DNA from: Lachnospiraceae bacterium P6A3
GTDB lineage: Bacteria; Bacillota; Clostridia; Lachnospirales; Lachnospiraceae
DNA length: 64,000 nucleotides
Direction: 5' to 3'
NCBI GenBank assembly: GCA_000702085.1
Contig: KL370861.1
Coordinates: 808,911 to 872,910, forward strand
Below are positions 43,973-53,679 of the stretch, piece by piece. Position numbers and translations under genes: made by a program. Within the stretch, counting starts at the first letter, position 1; the number at the start of each line of letters is the position of its first letter. The notes under the pieces are model-generated. The model was not told where the DNA came from. It saw nothing but the letters and a program-made list of their open reading frames with translations, and ran no database searches.

Positions 43973-45898
43973 TCAGATATCAAGATTTGCGGCAGTTGCA
44001 TGCTCGTAAATGAATGTCTTTCTGGGAGGTACGTCCGTACCCATCAGAAGCTCCGTCGTCTCAGATGCCATTCTGGCATCTTCGATCTCTACAAGCTTAA
44101 GTCTTCTGGTCTTGGGATCAAGCGTGGTTTCCCAGAGCTGGTCGGGATCCATCTCACCCAGACCTTTATATCTCTGGAGAGTGAAGGGACCTTTATGCTT
44201 AGCCCTGTATTTCTCAAGAGCCTTGTCATCATATAAGTATTCTTCCTCTCCCTTTGAAGGCATTGCCTTATAAAGAGGAGGCATAGCGATATAGATATGA
44301 CCTTCAAATATCAGCTCCGGCATAAATCTGTAGAAAAGAGTAAGGAGAAGCGTTGAGATATGAGCTCCGTCCACATCCGCATCGGCCATGATTATGATCT
44401 TGTCATAACGAAGCTTGCTGATATCAAAGTCATTTCCGTATCCTTCCGAAAAACCGCATCCGAAAGCATTGATCATTGTTTTGATCTCGGCATTTTCAAG
44501 TATCTTATTGATGGAAGCCTTCTCCACATTGAGGATCTTACCTCTGATCGGAAGGATTGCCTGGAACATACGGTCACGCGCCGTCTTGGCCGAGCCGCCT
44601 GCGGAATCTCCCTCTACGATAAAGATCTCGCACTTATCGGCTTCCTTGGATACACAGTTTGCCAGCTTACCGTTTGAATCAAAAGAAAACTTCTGCTTAG
44701 TAAGCAGATTTGTTTTGGCCTTCTCTTCGGCTTTTCTGATCTTGGCAGCCTTATCGGCACTCTCTATAACCGCTTTTAGGACATCCAGATGTCTGTCAAA
44801 ATATCTGACAACCTCATCTCCGGTAACCTTGGCAACCGCTTTGGATGCATCCTGGTTATCGAGCTTGGTCTTGGTCTGACCTTCGAAAGTGGGTGCGGGA
44901 TGCTTGATGGAAACGACTGCGGTCATACCGTTTCTTACTTCGGTACCGGAATAGTTCGCATCCTTATCCTTAAGATTACCCAGCTGTCTTGCATAGGAAT
45001 TTATGACGGTTGTGAACTGGGTCTTAAAACCGGTCAGATGAGTTCCGCCCTCGGAGTTATATATGTTGTTGCAGAAACCGAGTACATTTTCATGAAACTC
45101 ATTTACATATTGGAATGCAATCTCAACCTGGATGCCTTCAGACTCTCCCGAAATGGAAATGATCTCGGTAACGGGATCCTTTAATTTATTGAGATCCTTA
45201 AGGAAACCCACAATGCCTTCAGGCTCATGGAAAGTAACAGTATCGGGTTCGTCCCCTCTTACATCCTTATACTCGATGGTAAGGCCGGGATTAAGATATG
45301 CGGTCTCGTGAAGTCTGCTCTTAACCTCATCCTCTTTGAATCTGGTTCTGTCAAAGATGGTGTCATCGGGAAGGAAATTAATTGTTGTTCCGTGATCTCT
45401 GGTCTTACCCTGTGAAGGCAGAAGTCCGTCTACAAGTTCAACTGTAGGCTCGCCTTTCTGATAACTGTCCTTGTAAATGTTACCGTCTCTTTTGATCGTG
45501 ATATCAAATCTCGAAGAAAGAGCGTTAACAACCGAAGAACCTACACCATGAAGTCCTCCGCTGGTCTTGTAAGCATTATTATCAAACTTACCGCCGGCAT
45601 GAAGGGTGGTAAGTACGAGTCTTTCTGCGGAAATCCCCTTCTCATGACGTCCTACGGGAATGCCTCTTCCGTTATCGGATACGGTACATGATCCGTCTTT
45701 TTCCAAAGTAACTTTGATGGTATCGCAAAATCCCGCAAGATGTTCATCCACGGAATTATCTACTATTTCGTATATAAGATGATTCAAACCCTTTGTAGAC
45801 ACCGAACCGATGTACATACCGGGACGGACTCTTACGGCTTCAAGACCTTCGAGTACCGTGATACTTCGTTCATCATAATTATCTTTTTTAGGTGCCAT
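43973..45898 (-). CDS. parE: Type IIA topoisomerase subunit B (ParE-like)
   Basis: 641 residues: GHKL ATPase (IYEIVDNSVDEHLAG, DNGRGIPV, GGLHGVGSSVVNALS), transducer, and TOPRIM with EGDSAGGSA and DADVDGAHI. Pairs with the ParC-like subunit downstream. The gyrase/topo IV distinction rests mainly on the partner, so gyrB cannot be fully excluded. Confidence 0.85.
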   Translation of the reverse strand: MAPKKDNYDERSITVLEGLEAVRVRPGMYIGSVSTKGLNHLIYEIVDNSVDEHLAGFCDTIKVTLEKDGSCTVSDNGRGIPVGRHEKGISAERLVLTTLHAGGKFDNNAYKTSGGLHGVGSSVVNALSSRFDITIKRDGNIYKDSYQKGEPTVELVDGLLPSQGKTRDHGTTINFLPDDTIFDRTRFKEDEVKSRLHETAYLNPGLTIEYKDVRGDEPDTVTFHEPEGIVGFLKDLNKLKDPVTEIISISGESEGIQVEIAFQYVNEFHENVLGFCNNIYNSEGGTHLTGFKTQFTTVINSYARQLGNLKDKDANYSGTEVRNGMTAVVSIKHPAPTFEGQTKTKLDNQDASKAVAKVTGDEVVRYFDRHLDVLKAVIESADKAAKIRKAEEKAKTNLLTKQKFSFDSNGKLANCVSKEADKCEIFIVEGDSAGGSAKTARDRMFQAILPIRGKILNVEKASINKILENAEIKTMINAFGCGFSEGYGNDFDISKLRYDKIIIMADADVDGAHISTLLLTLFYRFMPELIFEGHIYIAMPPLYKAMPSKGEEEYLYDDKALEKYRAKHKGPFTLQRYKGLGEMDPDQLWETTLDPKTRRLKLVEIEDARMASETTELLMGTDVPPRKTFIYEHATAANLDI

Positions 45899-45979
45899 AA
45901 AAACTCCTTGTGAAATCAGACTTGCAGATAAACACTGTGTTTTACGTGAAACCCCCGAACAATCGTTTGCAACTTCTAA

Positions 45980-46008
45980 ATTCTATCATAGATTTTGAAA
46001 AGTGACAA
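45980..46008 (-). promoter_or_regulatory. Promoter of parE-parC
   Basis: On the minus strand, -35 TTGTCA (46003-46008) and -10 TAGAAT (45980-45985) with a 17-base spacer. The -35 abuts the degV terminator. Leader of about 75 bases. Confidence 0.75.
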
Positions 46009-46036
46009 CAAAAAATCCACTACATGTAGTGGATTT
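46008..46036 (-). terminator. Terminator after degV
   Basis: A perfect 24-base palindrome (46013-46036, AAATCCACTACA and its complement) followed on the minus strand by a T-run. Its T-tract touches the parE -35. Confidence 0.85.
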
Positions 46037-46117
46037 AATGCCGCTAAAAATATGAATTTTTTTATTCAATAACAATTGTTTTGAGTGAAATATTTTGGCT
46101 TTTCTACGAATTTTCGA

Positions 46118-46984
46118 TCAAATCTTTTTTGAAACAGCAACAGCAAGAGCTCCCGGACCGATATGACAGGAAATTGAAAGGGACAAAGGTCTCTTTACAA
46201 TCTCATAACCGGGAAATGCTTCAAGTACTTCCTTTTCAAACTGCTCCGCTGCTTCAAGAGAATCGGTATATGCAATCTCAAGATGAACATTATGGCATTT
46301 ATCGGTACATCCGAATCTGGTCTCCATATCGTTCTTGATTGCTTTTATCATAATGTCCTTACCGCCCTGTACGGTACGGGTCTTACTGAAGGAATCAAGC
46401 TTTTCTCCCTGAATCTGGAGAATCGGTTTGATCCTGAGAAGGGTACCGATGGCAGCCGCAGCAGGGGTAAGCCTTCCGCCCTTCTTAAGATACTCGAGCG
46501 TATCGATCATAATGTAGATACTGCTCTCGAACTTTACTCTCTCAAGTTCATCCTTTACCTGTCTTGCATTCATTCCTCTACCTATCAGTTCAAGAGCATC
46601 AATGCAGGACTGTCTGAGAGTCACAGAAATTCTCTGATTGTCGACAACCTGTACTTTATCATCGTAATGCTGAGCAAGAAGGTATGCCGATCCGCATGAT
46701 CCTGAAAGTCCGCTTGACATAGGGATATGAACTATCTCATCGTACTCTTCAAGAAGTTTGTCCCAGGTCTTCATGACCTCCTCGGGAGAAGGCTGGCTGG
46801 TATGAATCTCTTCACCGCCCTTTAATCTCTCATAAAACTCTTCCTGTGTCAGAGTAACTCCGTCAAGATACTCTTTGCCGCCGATAAAAAACGGCATGGG
46901 AATAACTGTTATACCGAGTTCTTTTCCTTCCTCAACAGACATGGAGCTGTTGGTATCGGTAACAACTGCTATTTTTGAACTCAT
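46118..46984 (-). CDS. DegV family fatty-acid-binding protein
   Basis: 288 residues; binds a fatty acid and presents it to the kinase FakA. The N-terminal VVTDTNSSMS, the HTSQPSPEE segment, the SSGLSGSCGSA loop and the late SISCHIGPGALAVA are family hallmarks. fakA and recG lie just upstream on the same strand. Confidence 0.93.
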   Translation of the reverse strand: MSSKIAVVTDTNSSMSVEEGKELGITVIPMPFFIGGKEYLDGVTLTQEEFYERLKGGEEIHTSQPSPEEVMKTWDKLLEEYDEIVHIPMSSGLSGSCGSAYLLAQHYDDKVQVVDNQRISVTLRQSCIDALELIGRGMNARQVKDELERVKFESSIYIMIDTLEYLKKGGRLTPAAAAIGTLLRIKPILQIQGEKLDSFSKTRTVQGGKDIMIKAIKNDMETRFGCTDKCHNVHLEIAYTDSLEAAEQFEKEVLEAFPGYEIVKRPLSLSISCHIGPGALAVAVSKKI

Positions 46985-47014
46985 CGAAAATCTCCCTCCA
47001 AAAAACGTGCGTTA

Positions 47015-49093
47015 TTATATAGTCCTGAAATCCAGGAAATTTCTTCCGTAGAATTCAGCTTCTTCTCTTATCAATGCATTTTCGGGCGAGTGCAGATTTC
47101 TGTCTTTTGCGAGAATTTCATCACATAAATCAGATGCCTCGGAAAGCAGATCCGCGTCCGCAAAAACATCAGCGATCTTAAAAGCAAAATCACCGCTCTG
47201 TCTGACTCCGAACAATTCACCCGGCCCTCTGGTCTTAAGATCATATGACGCAATTTCAAATCCGTCAGTGGTTTTGGCTAAGATACCAAGTCTCTCGGTG
47301 GTTTTTTCATCGGACTTGGATGTCATAAAGATTGCATATCCCTGATCCTTTCCTCTTCCCACTCTTCCTCTCAGCTGGTGAAGCTGTGAAAGGCCGAATC
47401 TTTCCGAATTTTCGATCATCATGACCGTTGCATTCGGAACATTTATTCCGACTTCGATAACCGTAGTCGATATCAGAATATCGATATCTCCGGAAGAAAA
47501 TCTGTCGAGAATGTTTTCTTTTTCCGAAGGTTTCATCTTACCGTGAAGATATGAAATTCTGTATTTTTCACCCAGGACTTCTTTCAGATCATCCGCATAG
47601 TCGACTACATTTCTGAGTTCGGAATCCGATTCCTCGTCATCCGAAGCTTCGACCATGGGACATATGATGTATACCTGATGACCTTTTGCAATCTCATCCC
47701 GGATAAAATTATTAGCGGAGTTTCTGTAGGATTCTCCTACAACGCAGCTCTTTATGGGGCTTCTGCCTTCAGGCATGTCTTTTATGGCAGATATGCTCAG
47801 GTCACCGTATAAAACAATGGCCAGGGTTCTCGGGATAGGTGTAGCACTCATTACAAGGATATGAGGACCGATTCCTTTGCCAGCCAGAGTCTCTCTTTGT
47901 CTTACACCGAATCTGTGCTGTTCATCGGTAACAACAAGTCCGAGATTCTTATATATAACCTTGTCCTGAATAAGTGCATGTGTTCCTATAACAAGGTTGG
48001 CCTCGCCGCTTTCTATTTCTTCATAGATCTTACGCTTTCCGGCTGCCGTAACCGATCCCGTCAGAAGCACAGGCTTAAACGGCAGATTATACTTTATCGT
48101 AAGATCGGAAATCGTCTTATAATGCTGCGTAGCAAGAACTTCGGTGGGAGCCATGAAAGCACCCTGATAACCGTTTGCGACAGTATTAAGGAGTCCGGCA
48201 ATCGCAACAATAGTCTTACCGCTTCCAACGTCTCCCTGAACAAGCCTGTTCATTACGGTATCGCCGGAAAGATCCTCAAGAATTTCCTTTACCGCTTTGG
48301 TCTGCCCTTTGGTCAGCTTATAGGGAAGCTGCTCAATAAAGTGCTTAACTTCGGCGGATTCAACCATGGGGCATGTATTTGGTGCGCCTTTGAGAAGATC
48401 TTTATTTTTCCGAAGATACAGGATAAAAAAGAACAATTCATCAAACGAAAGCCTTCTTCTGCCGATCAGACTTTCTTTCTCATCAGCAGGGGAATGGATC
48501 ATTCTGTAAGCATCCTTTGAGGATACAAGACCAAGCTTATCCCTGAAATCACTCTTCAGGTAATCATCCGTAAAATCTGCTTTTTTCAGTGCCGACTCTT
48601 CCGCTTTTATAACGGAGGAATTTTTCAGCCCCTTGGTCAGCGGATACATGCACTGGAATTTTCCGGACAGCTCGGTGTATTCGTCATATGCAAATTTCCT
48701 TGGCTGAACCATGGAAAACTCTTTGCCGGACTTTTTTACCCTTCCGCGGAATACGTAATATCCGCCTTTGCTGACCGCTTTTGCCATAAAGGGCATATTA
48801 AAATATTTGATAACCATATTTCCGGAATCATCACTGACTTCAATGGGAAGTATAGACATCTTGTTTTTAACGCGTCTTAAGTTGCCGACAAGATCAACCC
48901 TTACTCTGACCGCGGCAACCTCATCATTTTGCAATTCGGAGATTTTTTTCAGACCTCCGAACACAAGATATGTCCTCGGAAAATGATTCAACAGTTCATA
49001 AATATTGGTAATACCGAGGTTATGAAAATATTCTGCTGTCTTAGGTCCGACGCCTTTAAGCTCGGAAACCGGAGTGTTCCAATTATTCAGCAT
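47015..49093 (-). CDS. recG: ATP-dependent DNA helicase RecG
   Basis: 692 residues; remodels stalled forks. Wedge/OB domain (about 1-200), then helicase motifs I GDVGSGKT, III SATPIPRT, DEQHRFGVRQR and VI QLRGRVGRGKDQGYA. The ATG lacks a ribosome site; TATAAA lies 8 bases before it on the minus strand, right after the fakA terminator, so the message may be nearly leaderless. Confidence 0.95.
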   Translation of the reverse strand: MLNNWNTPVSELKGVGPKTAEYFHNLGITNIYELLNHFPRTYLVFGGLKKISELQNDEVAAVRVRVDLVGNLRRVKNKMSILPIEVSDDSGNMVIKYFNMPFMAKAVSKGGYYVFRGRVKKSGKEFSMVQPRKFAYDEYTELSGKFQCMYPLTKGLKNSSVIKAEESALKKADFTDDYLKSDFRDKLGLVSSKDAYRMIHSPADEKESLIGRRRLSFDELFFFILYLRKNKDLLKGAPNTCPMVESAEVKHFIEQLPYKLTKGQTKAVKEILEDLSGDTVMNRLVQGDVGSGKTIVAIAGLLNTVANGYQGAFMAPTEVLATQHYKTISDLTIKYNLPFKPVLLTGSVTAAGKRKIYEEIESGEANLVIGTHALIQDKVIYKNLGLVVTDEQHRFGVRQRETLAGKGIGPHILVMSATPIPRTLAIVLYGDLSISAIKDMPEGRSPIKSCVVGESYRNSANNFIRDEIAKGHQVYIICPMVEASDDEESDSELRNVVDYADDLKEVLGEKYRISYLHGKMKPSEKENILDRFSSGDIDILISTTVIEVGINVPNATVMMIENSERFGLSQLHQLRGRVGRGKDQGYAIFMTSKSDEKTTERLGILAKTTDGFEIASYDLKTRGPGELFGVRQSGDFAFKIADVFADADLLSEASDLCDEILAKDRNLHSPENALIREEAEFYGRNFLDFRTI

Positions 49094-49101
49094 TTTCGAT
49101 A

Positions 49102-49107
49102 TTTATA
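49102..49107 (-). promoter_or_regulatory. -10 element close to the recG ATG
   Basis: TATAAA 8 bases before ATG on the minus strand; no ribosome site between them. Confidence 0.35.
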
Positions 49108-49112
49108 CAAAT

Positions 49113-49142
49113 TAAAAGAAGGTTCATAATCGAACCTTCTTT
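49113..49142 (-). terminator. Terminator after fakA
   Basis: AAAGAAGGTTC and GAACCTTCTTT pair around a 6-base loop; on the minus strand it runs into TTAATTT. Confidence 0.85.
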
Positions 49143-49210
49143 CCTATAATATATATGCCTATATAGTTAAACAAACCACTTAATGAAACAATTACATGTC
49201 AAGACAGGGT

Positions 49211-50872
49211 TTATTCTACGGAAACGATGTAATAATAAACAGGCTGTCCGCCATTCTGAATATCTACATCAAGAGTAGAGAACTTCTCGGCGATCTGATC
49301 CTTGAGCGCATTGGCATCATCTTCGGTAACATCCGATCCGAAGTAAAGGCTGATAAGCTCAGATGAATCATCTACCATCTCACTTATCATCTCGATCACA
49401 ACCTGATTCATATCCGTTCCTACGGAAAGAATCTTCTTATCGCCGATACCCATGTAATCACCTTTTCTGATCTCGTGATCATCAATAGAGGTATCTCTTA
49501 CCGCATAGGTGATCTCACCGGTCTTAACAAGACCGATTGCTTCGATCATAGCCTGCTCATTCTCGTCCGCACTGCTGCCTGCGCTGAAATTGATGGCAGC
49601 GGTGATTCCCTGGGGAATGGTCTTGGTGGGGATTACCAGTACAACCTTGTCGGTTGTAAGATCCCTTGCCTGGTTTGCAGCCATGATAATGTTCTTATTA
49701 TTGGGAAGAACGAATACGGTCTTTGCATTAACCTTCTCAACGGCATCAAGAATATCTGCTGTTGAAGGGTTCATGGTCTGGCCGCCTTCAATGACATAAT
49801 CAACTCCGAGACTTCTGAAGATCTCGGCAAGTCCATCGCCTGCACTTACCGCAACAAATCCGAATTCGGAAGGCTCACCCTTGGGTTCGGGAACGGGAGC
49901 GTTTTCTGCGGTCTCGGCAGCTGCTGCCTTAACTTTAGCAGCTTCGAGTCTGCAGGTAACCTTAACGTCTGTAAGAATACCGAATTTGATTGCCTTCTGA
50001 AGCACAAGACCGGGATCGTCGGTATTGATATCGATAACAACTTCCGATCCGCTTACCTTAAAGCTCTTAAGTTCTCCGATATCGGAAAGATAAGACTTAA
50101 CATCGCTTTCAAGCTTGCTGTTAACATTCTTGGAAAGCATAACCTTCATTTCGGTATGATAGATATTCTTCTGAGTATCCTCGATCTTGCCGGGTCTTGA
50201 ATCATCAACCTTGGCAATGGGATCGTCGGAAATGGTAAGGTCGATCTCTTTGCCGGAGAACATATCAACGGCGCCCTGAACAACCTTCATAAGTCCGGCT
50301 CCGCCTGAGTCTACAACTCCTGCCTGTTTAAGAACGGGAAGAAGTTCGGGAGTCTGATCAAGTACTTTATATCCGTGCTCCAAAACAGCGGGAAGGATAA
50401 CTTCAAGATCATCCTCGCCGTTTTCAATGAGCTCGGCAACCTTCTCACCCATACCTCTTGCTACGGTAAGAATGGTTCCCTCGGTAGGTTTCATAACAGC
50501 TTTATATGCAGTTTCAACAGCTTTGGTACATGCTGTGCCGAGAAGAGGTACAGTAATAACCTGCTCATCCCTGACAGCCTTGGTAAGACCTCTGAGAAGC
50601 TGGGATAAGATAACTCCGGAGTTTCCTCTGGCACCTCTGAGCGAACCTCCGCTCATAGCCTTGCAAAGTGACTTCATATCAGGCTCTTCGCCAAGATCTC
50701 TGACTTCCTTGGCTGCAGACATGATTGTCATAGTCATATTGGTTCCGGTATCACCGTCCGGAACAGGGAATACATTCAGCTCATTGATCTCCTCTTTGCT
50801 GTTGTTGAGGTAGATTGCTCCTGCAAGGAACATTTTGGAAAAGAGCTTAACGTCTATCTCTTTGATTGCCAC
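49211..50872 (-). CDS. fakA: DAK2-domain fatty acid kinase FakA (YloV)
   Basis: 553 residues: N-terminal DAK2 ATP-binding domain (about 8-200, NVFPVPDGDTGTNM, GGSLRGARGNSGVILSQLL), a linker, and a C-terminal DegV-like EDD-type domain. Phosphorylates DegV-bound fatty acid to acyl-phosphate for phospholipid synthesis. The degV gene is two genes downstream; the Gls24 gene precedes it by 13 bases as in Bacillus yloU-yloV. Confidence 0.93.
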   Translation of the reverse strand: MAIKEIDVKLFSKMFLAGAIYLNNSKEEINELNVFPVPDGDTGTNMTMTIMSAAKEVRDLGEEPDMKSLCKAMSGGSLRGARGNSGVILSQLLRGLTKAVRDEQVITVPLLGTACTKAVETAYKAVMKPTEGTILTVARGMGEKVAELIENGEDDLEVILPAVLEHGYKVLDQTPELLPVLKQAGVVDSGGAGLMKVVQGAVDMFSGKEIDLTISDDPIAKVDDSRPGKIEDTQKNIYHTEMKVMLSKNVNSKLESDVKSYLSDIGELKSFKVSGSEVVIDINTDDPGLVLQKAIKFGILTDVKVTCRLEAAKVKAAAAETAENAPVPEPKGEPSEFGFVAVSAGDGLAEIFRSLGVDYVIEGGQTMNPSTADILDAVEKVNAKTVFVLPNNKNIIMAANQARDLTTDKVVLVIPTKTIPQGITAAINFSAGSSADENEQAMIEAIGLVKTGEITYAVRDTSIDDHEIRKGDYMGIGDKKILSVGTDMNQVVIEMISEMVDDSSELISLYFGSDVTEDDANALKDQIAEKFSTLDVDIQNGGQPVYYYIVSVE

Positions 50873-50885
50873 GAATAGGTCCTCC

Positions 50886-51248
50886 TTAGTCGATCACTCT
50901 GACGCCTTCAACGAAGATATTGATCTTCTCAACGTCGAGTCCTGTAAATTCTTCAACCTTATATTTAACGCTCTCGATAAGATTGTCAGATACCGTCAAA
51001 ATGCTTACTCCGTATGCAACAATGACATGGAAATCAAGTATAAGCTTACGCTCGGGCGAAAGTCTTACATTGATACCTCTGGAAAGATTCTCTGTGCGCA
51101 GTATCTTGGCGATGCCGTCTCTCATGCTAATTCCGGCCATACCGACTATACCTATGCATTCAATGGCAACACTGCCGGCATATTGAGCGATTACATCGTT
51201 GTCTACGACAATGTTTCCCATATGTGTATTCATGGAAGAGCTCTTCAT
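50886..51248 (-). CDS. Asp23/Gls24 family protein (YloU)
   Basis: 120 residues; the family starts with NTHMGNIVVDNDVIAQYAGSVAIE and contains GVRVID at the end. Associated with envelope stress; paired with FakA across Firmicutes. AAAGGAGG precedes the ATG. Divergent from rpmB, a conserved arrangement. Confidence 0.92.
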   Translation of the reverse strand: MKSSSMNTHMGNIVVDNDVIAQYAGSVAIECIGIVGMAGISMRDGIAKILRTENLSRGINVRLSPERKLILDFHVIVAYGVSILTVSDNLIESVKYKVEEFTGLDVEKINIFVEGVRVID

Positions 51249-51281
51249 ATAAAATCCTCCTTTACTGCAAAACTGCGATTA

Positions 51282-51290
51282 ATTATACCA
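51282..51290 (-). promoter_or_regulatory. Extended -10 promoter of the Gls24-fakA operon
   Basis: TGG-TATAAT on the minus strand. A TTGACA is present upstream but 20 bases away, so the extended -10 is the likely driver. Confidence 0.65.
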
Positions 51291-51332
51291 TAATATCTTC
51301 AAATAAATGTCAAATATATTGAAAAATATTTC

Positions 51333-51361
51333 TTGCATTATTAAATAGGCTCTGATAATAT
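51333..51361 (+). promoter_or_regulatory. Promoter of rpmB
   Basis: -35 TTGCAT (51333-51338) and -10 TAATAT (51356-51361, with a TGA extension), spacer 17. The leader is about 58 bases. Confidence 0.75.
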
Positions 51362-51425
51362 ACATATGTTGCGTTTCAAGCGATTGATTTATGTAAATTA
51401 GATTATAACGCCGGGAGGTGAGAAT

Positions 51426-51611
51426 ATGGCAAAGTGTGATGTATGCGGAAAGGGAATCCATTTCGGGAATAATGTGAGTCACTCTCACAGAAGATCAAAT
51501 GCAATCTGGAAGTCCAACGTTCTTAGCGTAAAGTGCAAGGTTAACGGACAGTCCAAGAGAATGCATGTCTGCTCAAGATGCCTTCGCAGCGGTGCTGTAG
51601 AGCGTGCATAA
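51426..51611 (+). CDS. rpmB: 50S ribosomal protein L28
   Basis: 61 residues with CDVCGKG and CSRCLRSG, the Cys4 zinc-ribbon form of L28, and the NVSHSHRRSN signature. GGGAGGTGA precedes the ATG. Alone on its strand, flanked by its own promoter and terminator. Confidence 0.97.
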   Translation: MAKCDVCGKGIHFGNNVSHSHRRSNAIWKSNVLSVKCKVNGQSKRMHVCSRCLRSGAVERA

Positions 51612-51628
51612 TAGTTTAGACGATCTGA

Positions 51629-51657
51629 GAACAGGCTTCAGGGCCTGTTCTTTTTTT
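51629..51657 (+). terminator. Terminator after rpmB
   Basis: GAACAGGC and GCCTGTTC pair around a 6-base loop, followed by seven T. Confidence 0.93.
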
Positions 51658-51661
51658 GCGC

Positions 51662-51690
51662 AAAAAAATCCCTGCCTTTAGGGCAGGGAT
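51662..51690 (-). terminator. Terminator of the minus-strand J-domain operon
   Basis: ATCCCTGCC and GGGCAGGGAT pair around a 4-base loop; on the minus strand it runs into seven T. Confidence 0.92.
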
Positions 51691-51694
51691 ATGC

Positions 51695-52258
51695 TCACGC
51701 TTTTCTTCTGTGATATTCCTTGTTTATCGCGCGGCTAAGCCTCTCGTCTCCGCACAGATTATCGGGGTGAAAGATCTTAACCAGATCTTTATACCTTTTT
51801 CTGAGCATAGAGGGATTAGTGATGTTCGCAAACAGCACGCTTGCGATAGAGTCAAAATCATTCTCTGTAAGATGGGACAGATCCGGCGAAGAAATATCGG
51901 ACATTCCCAGTCTTCTGCTTGCCTCAAACTCTTCCTTTTCCCTTTCTAACTTACGCCTGTCTTCCTCAAGAGTTCTGAAACCGTCTTTAAGGATCTCCAT
52001 CTTCTTGTCAAAAAACATGTTTTCCTGACGGAGTCTTTGCCTCTCCTGAGTTGTGCGCCTGTTAAGCTCATTGAGTTCGTCCCTCAGGAGAACCCTGTCC
52101 TTCATAAATGATTCCTGAAGGTTTTTGAGCTCGCTCTTTTCATGATCAAGCTTCTGCTTCTCGGCATCAAGGCGCATATTTTCCTGGAAAAGAAACAATT
52201 TGAGTTTTTTTAACTCTTCCTCATTTTCAGTTTGAACTATTGTTTCCCAGTCAATCAT
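51695..52258 (-). CDS. Coiled-coil protein with a C-terminal J-domain-like segment
   Basis: 187 residues. A long charged coiled coil (about 15-115, heptads rich in Leu, Glu, Lys and Arg) is followed by YKDLVKIFHPDN and INKEYHRRK, matching the HPD-containing core of a DnaJ J-domain. A reversed order (J-domain last) is unusual for DnaJ. It may recruit DnaK to a partner bound by the coil. Last gene of the gerW cluster. Confidence 0.75.
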   Translation of the reverse strand: MIDWETIVQTENEEELKKLKLFLFQENMRLDAEKQKLDHEKSELKNLQESFMKDRVLLRDELNELNRRTTQERQRLRQENMFFDKKMEILKDGFRTLEEDRRKLEREKEEFEASRRLGMSDISSPDLSHLTENDFDSIASVLFANITNPSMLRKRYKDLVKIFHPDNLCGDERLSRAINKEYHRRKA

Positions 52259-52276
52259 GCGTATTACCTGAAATTA

Positions 52277-52669
52277 TTATTCGGGGAATGCTGCATCTCT
52301 TAATTCATCATCTTCGGGGCCGCCCTTTTTATCCTTGGAAATTCTGTGGATGACCTCGGGTACCATATCAAGAATCTTGGTGATGGAATCCTGGTTCTTA
52401 ACGGATAAAAGTCTTGTATTACCGTCTTTAATGACTATTATGGCATTGGGAGAAACCTTTCCGCCCATTCCTCCCGCAGAGGAATTCTTATTATAATTTC
52501 TGCTTTCGTTGCCGCTTCCCGCAGCAACTCCGAAAGAAACATCCACAAGCGGGATTATTGTAGTATCACCGACCACTACAGGCTGACCGACAACAGTCTT
52601 GGATGAAAGAACGGCATCCATCCCGGTCAGGAGCGAATCGATAACTTCTTTTTTATTGGAATCGGCCAT
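52277..52669 (-). CDS. GerW family sporulation protein (YtfJ)
   Basis: 130 residues: TTIIPLVDVSFGVAAGSG and SPNAIIVIKDGNTRLLSV are diagnostic of GerW. In Bacillus it is needed for spore germination and sits next to a DUF2953 gene, as here. It does not prove that this strain sporulates. Confidence 0.93.
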   Translation of the reverse strand: MADSNKKEVIDSLLTGMDAVLSSKTVVGQPVVVGDTTIIPLVDVSFGVAAGSGNESRNYNKNSSAGGMGGKVSPNAIIVIKDGNTRLLSVKNQDSITKILDMVPEVIHRISKDKKGGPEDDELRDAAFPE

Positions 52670-52686
52670 AACGGTCCCCCTTAAGA

Positions 52687-53679
52687 TCAGGCAGCTTTGT
52701 CACAAGCCCCTTCTTCGTTTTCTTTTCTCTTCGAGTGGTGCTTATAGGATCTGTAGATCTTACGGACATTCTTGTTAAGAACGATCAGCAACAGGTTCCA
52801 AATAATGCACCAAAGATTAAAATGTCCTTTGCAGAATACCGTTCCCTCAAAGGTCTTATTCTCAAAATCGGGTATAACGCATGAACTGCGGTCAAAACGG
52901 TTCGAAAATATGGTGTATATACAGTAAACCTTACCCGTAAGATCGGGTGAGTCAAAACCGAAAACAATATCGGCATGAGCTCTCCTCGGAAGCACCTTCT
53001 TCAGGATATGTTTTAATCTCTTTTTGATTATATAGATCGCATTCTTAGCAGCGTTCGAATTATACAGATTTTTGTAATAACGTATCTCCGAACGGACTCT
53101 TCTTATTTTATCACAAATCTCGTCGATTTTGGACTTAATCTTGTCAAAAGCCTTATCTTCGGGCTCATCCTGCTCTTCGGATGCTTCGGATTTATCAAGA
53201 TCTTCCGAGGATTCATTTTCTTCCGTTTCCGTAGAAATTTCTACAGGTTCGTCATCCGATTCATCAGCTTCTTCGGAAGTATCTGTATAATCAGATGAAT
53301 CCGTGTCATAAGGCTCCTGCTCATCCTTTTCTTCATCGAGCTCTTCCAGGGCCTCATCAAGCTCGCTTAAATCATATTCGGCATCCGAATCCGGACCTTC
53401 ATCGTCCTTATCGGGAATCTTAAGCTGAAATACCGTAAAAAAGAGAACCTTAACCTTCACATATAATGCATCGGTATATTCGGCCCTTGCTCTCAGGATA
53501 TGGAAAAAATAGGAAATCTTCAGAAGTGCCTCAGGCTTTTTATCATGCTCTGCAGTACAGGAAAGGCGATATCTTACGGGCAAAACAAGCGCCAGGACTA
53601 TAAGCAGCAAAACAAGCCCCAGGACAGCGAGGAGCAGGATGCCTATTACCTTTAATATTGTAAGTATCACAGCGAGCAT
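52687..53679 (-). CDS. DUF2953 membrane protein with acidic linker
   Basis: 330 residues: two close N-terminal hydrophobic segments (about 5-33), then the DUF2953 fold interrupted by a long Glu/Asp/Ser-rich linker (about 90-170), and a basic C-terminus. The C-terminal half carries the family pattern RAHADIVFGFDSPDLTGKV. Usual GerW neighbour. Begins within the end of the upstream 111-residue gene (13-base overlap). Confidence 0.85.
   Translation of the reverse strand: MLAVILTILKVIGILLLAVLGLVLLLIVLALVLPVRYRLSCTAEHDKKPEALLKISYFFHILRARAEYTDALYVKVKVLFFTVFQLKIPDKDDEGPDSDAEYDLSELDEALEELDEEKDEQEPYDTDSSDYTDTSEEADESDDEPVEISTETEENESSEDLDKSEASEEQDEPEDKAFDKIKSKIDEICDKIRRVRSEIRYYKNLYNSNAAKNAIYIIKKRLKHILKKVLPRRAHADIVFGFDSPDLTGKVYCIYTIFSNRFDRSSCVIPDFENKTFEGTVFCKGHFNLWCIIWNLLLIVLNKNVRKIYRSYKHHSKRKENEEGACDKAA

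Noticed and set aside
41703-45898. Naming the pair gyrA/gyrB
   Set aside because: The A subunit is short and I see no gyrase box, so topoisomerase IV is preferred, though not certain.
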